From the NCBI GenBank assembly GCA_038502055.1, contig JAXRKN010000039.1:4774001-4838000 (forward strand): a DNA stretch of 64,000 nt, in the 5' to 3' direction. The translations under genes were made by a program, and so were the position numbers. The notes under the pieces were generated by a model. It was not told the DNA's origin, did not search any database, and saw nothing but the letters and a program-made list of their open reading frames with translations. The stretch's first letter is position 1. Every line of letters starts with the position of its first letter. This stretch comes from Tanytarsus gracilentus. Taxonomy: Eukaryota; Arthropoda; Insecta; Diptera; Chironomidae. Below are positions 63,445-64,000 of this stretch, piece by piece.

Positions 63445-64000
63445 ATGAAGACACAAAGCAGTCTTGAAGTACCTAAGCAGGTTTGTATATAGCACGCTTC
63501 TCGCTGAAATTCGATCCATGAACGTGAACTGAATTTATTTTTCAAATCTTAACCTCTCACTCACCACCAACGTGTTGCTGCCACAATTCACTTACGGGAA
63601 TAAAAAGGTCCGATCAGCATCATTCGACGAAATAAAATTGGAAACACAACGAGGAACTCAATATTTTAGTCAATCATCAATTGATTCGCAATCGGCATTA
63701 CTAACCGTCCCAAGTGGTCAACAGCGATCACGTAGCTTCGACTCAGCTGGAATTGAATCCTCTGACGTAAATGCATCCTTTCTTGACATTCCCAAGCAGC
63801 GTTTCGCTCGCCGTAAATCAAGTGCGAAGTCGCCAATCTGTATACATTGTCACTATGTTGAGGAGCAGAGGAAGCGGGGCAGTACAGCCGGCTTCTATTT
63901 CGATGCTCAAGAGTTTCGCGCCCTCACTTCGACTTCATTCTCATCGGACTCATCGGAAGATAGTGAATCGGAGACGAGCGAGAGGGATGAGGATGTTGCG
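63445..64000 (+). CDS. rdgA: 5' end of a probable rdgA-like diacylglycerol kinase (runs off the window)
   Basis: Exon 1 is 63445-63480 (MKTQSSLEVPKQ) and exon 2 starts at 63608 and stays open to the window end, 131 codons. The 127-bp intron is phase 0 with donor CAG|GTTTGT. The acceptor AAAAAG is weak, but it is the only AG between an in-frame stop and the exon. The joined start SLEVPKQVRSASFDEI, then QQRSRSFDSAG, RRKSSAKSPICIHCHYVEEQ and an acidic Ser/Glu run (SDSSEDSESETSE) look like the disordered N-terminus that I associate with fly rdgA, the eye-enriched enzyme that phosphorylates diacylglycerol in phototransduction. No C1 or kinase domain is in the window, so the name rests on remembered similarity of this N-terminal region. 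The CxxC-like CIHC is too short to call a zinc-binding domain. Confidence 0.5.

Noticed and set aside
1..64000. tRNA, rRNA, CRISPR arrays, bacterial-type operons or integrated viral genes
   Set aside because: None was seen on either strand; the window is ordinary insect nuclear sequence.

Overview
The window looks like nuclear DNA from a dipteran insect. The evidence is AT-rich non-coding sequence, many 50-200 bp introns alongside a few 10-kb introns, a tandem pair of insect odorant receptors (7tm_6 family), a CrebA orthologue and the start of a protein resembling retinal diacylglycerol kinase. A nematoceran (midge- or gnat-like) fly is my inference; no species is claimed. All exon models were built by eye from splice signals and reading phase.

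Layout: (1) 48-4967, + strand: the 3' two thirds of an ADAMTS9/20/GON-1-type protease (Cys-rich region, spacer, ten thrombospondin repeats, GON domain); the catalytic part lies upstream of the window. (2) 4968-20026: about 15 kb with almost nothing genic except one possible small gene at 15302-15595. (3) 20027-23122, - strand: two tandem odorant receptors. The first is intact. The second is broken by a 13-bp insertion that made a perfect 19-bp-arm hairpin, and its 3' end appears to have been converted by its neighbour. (4) 23619-41859, - strand: complete CrebA (CREB3-like bZIP) in seven exons with a 15.4-kb first intron. (5) 43376-49620: a dense cluster of small genes, namely EXD1-like (-), VMA21 (-), an RS/Q-rich nuclear protein (+) and SNX8 (-). 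(6) 51493-61183, + strand: a previously unrecognised-looking small tail-anchored membrane protein assembled from two alternative first exons, one 87-nt exon, a 6-nt microexon and a terminal exon, all joined in phase 2. (7) 54432-55433: a 1-kb repeat element with short inverted termini and a 17-bp minisatellite, lying in an intron of that gene. (8) 63445-64000, + strand: the first two coding exons of a gene that I think is rdgA-like diacylglycerol kinase.

The genes do not form one pathway. CrebA (secretory capacity), VMA21 (V-ATPase assembly in the ER) and SNX8 (endosomal sorting) all act in the secretory/endosomal system, but as ordinary neighbours. The parts most worth a second look are the hairpin-disrupted receptor with its conversion tract, the microexon-containing tail-anchored gene, the 47-bp VMA21-EXD1 spacing, and the TQT/SUMO motifs of the RS protein.
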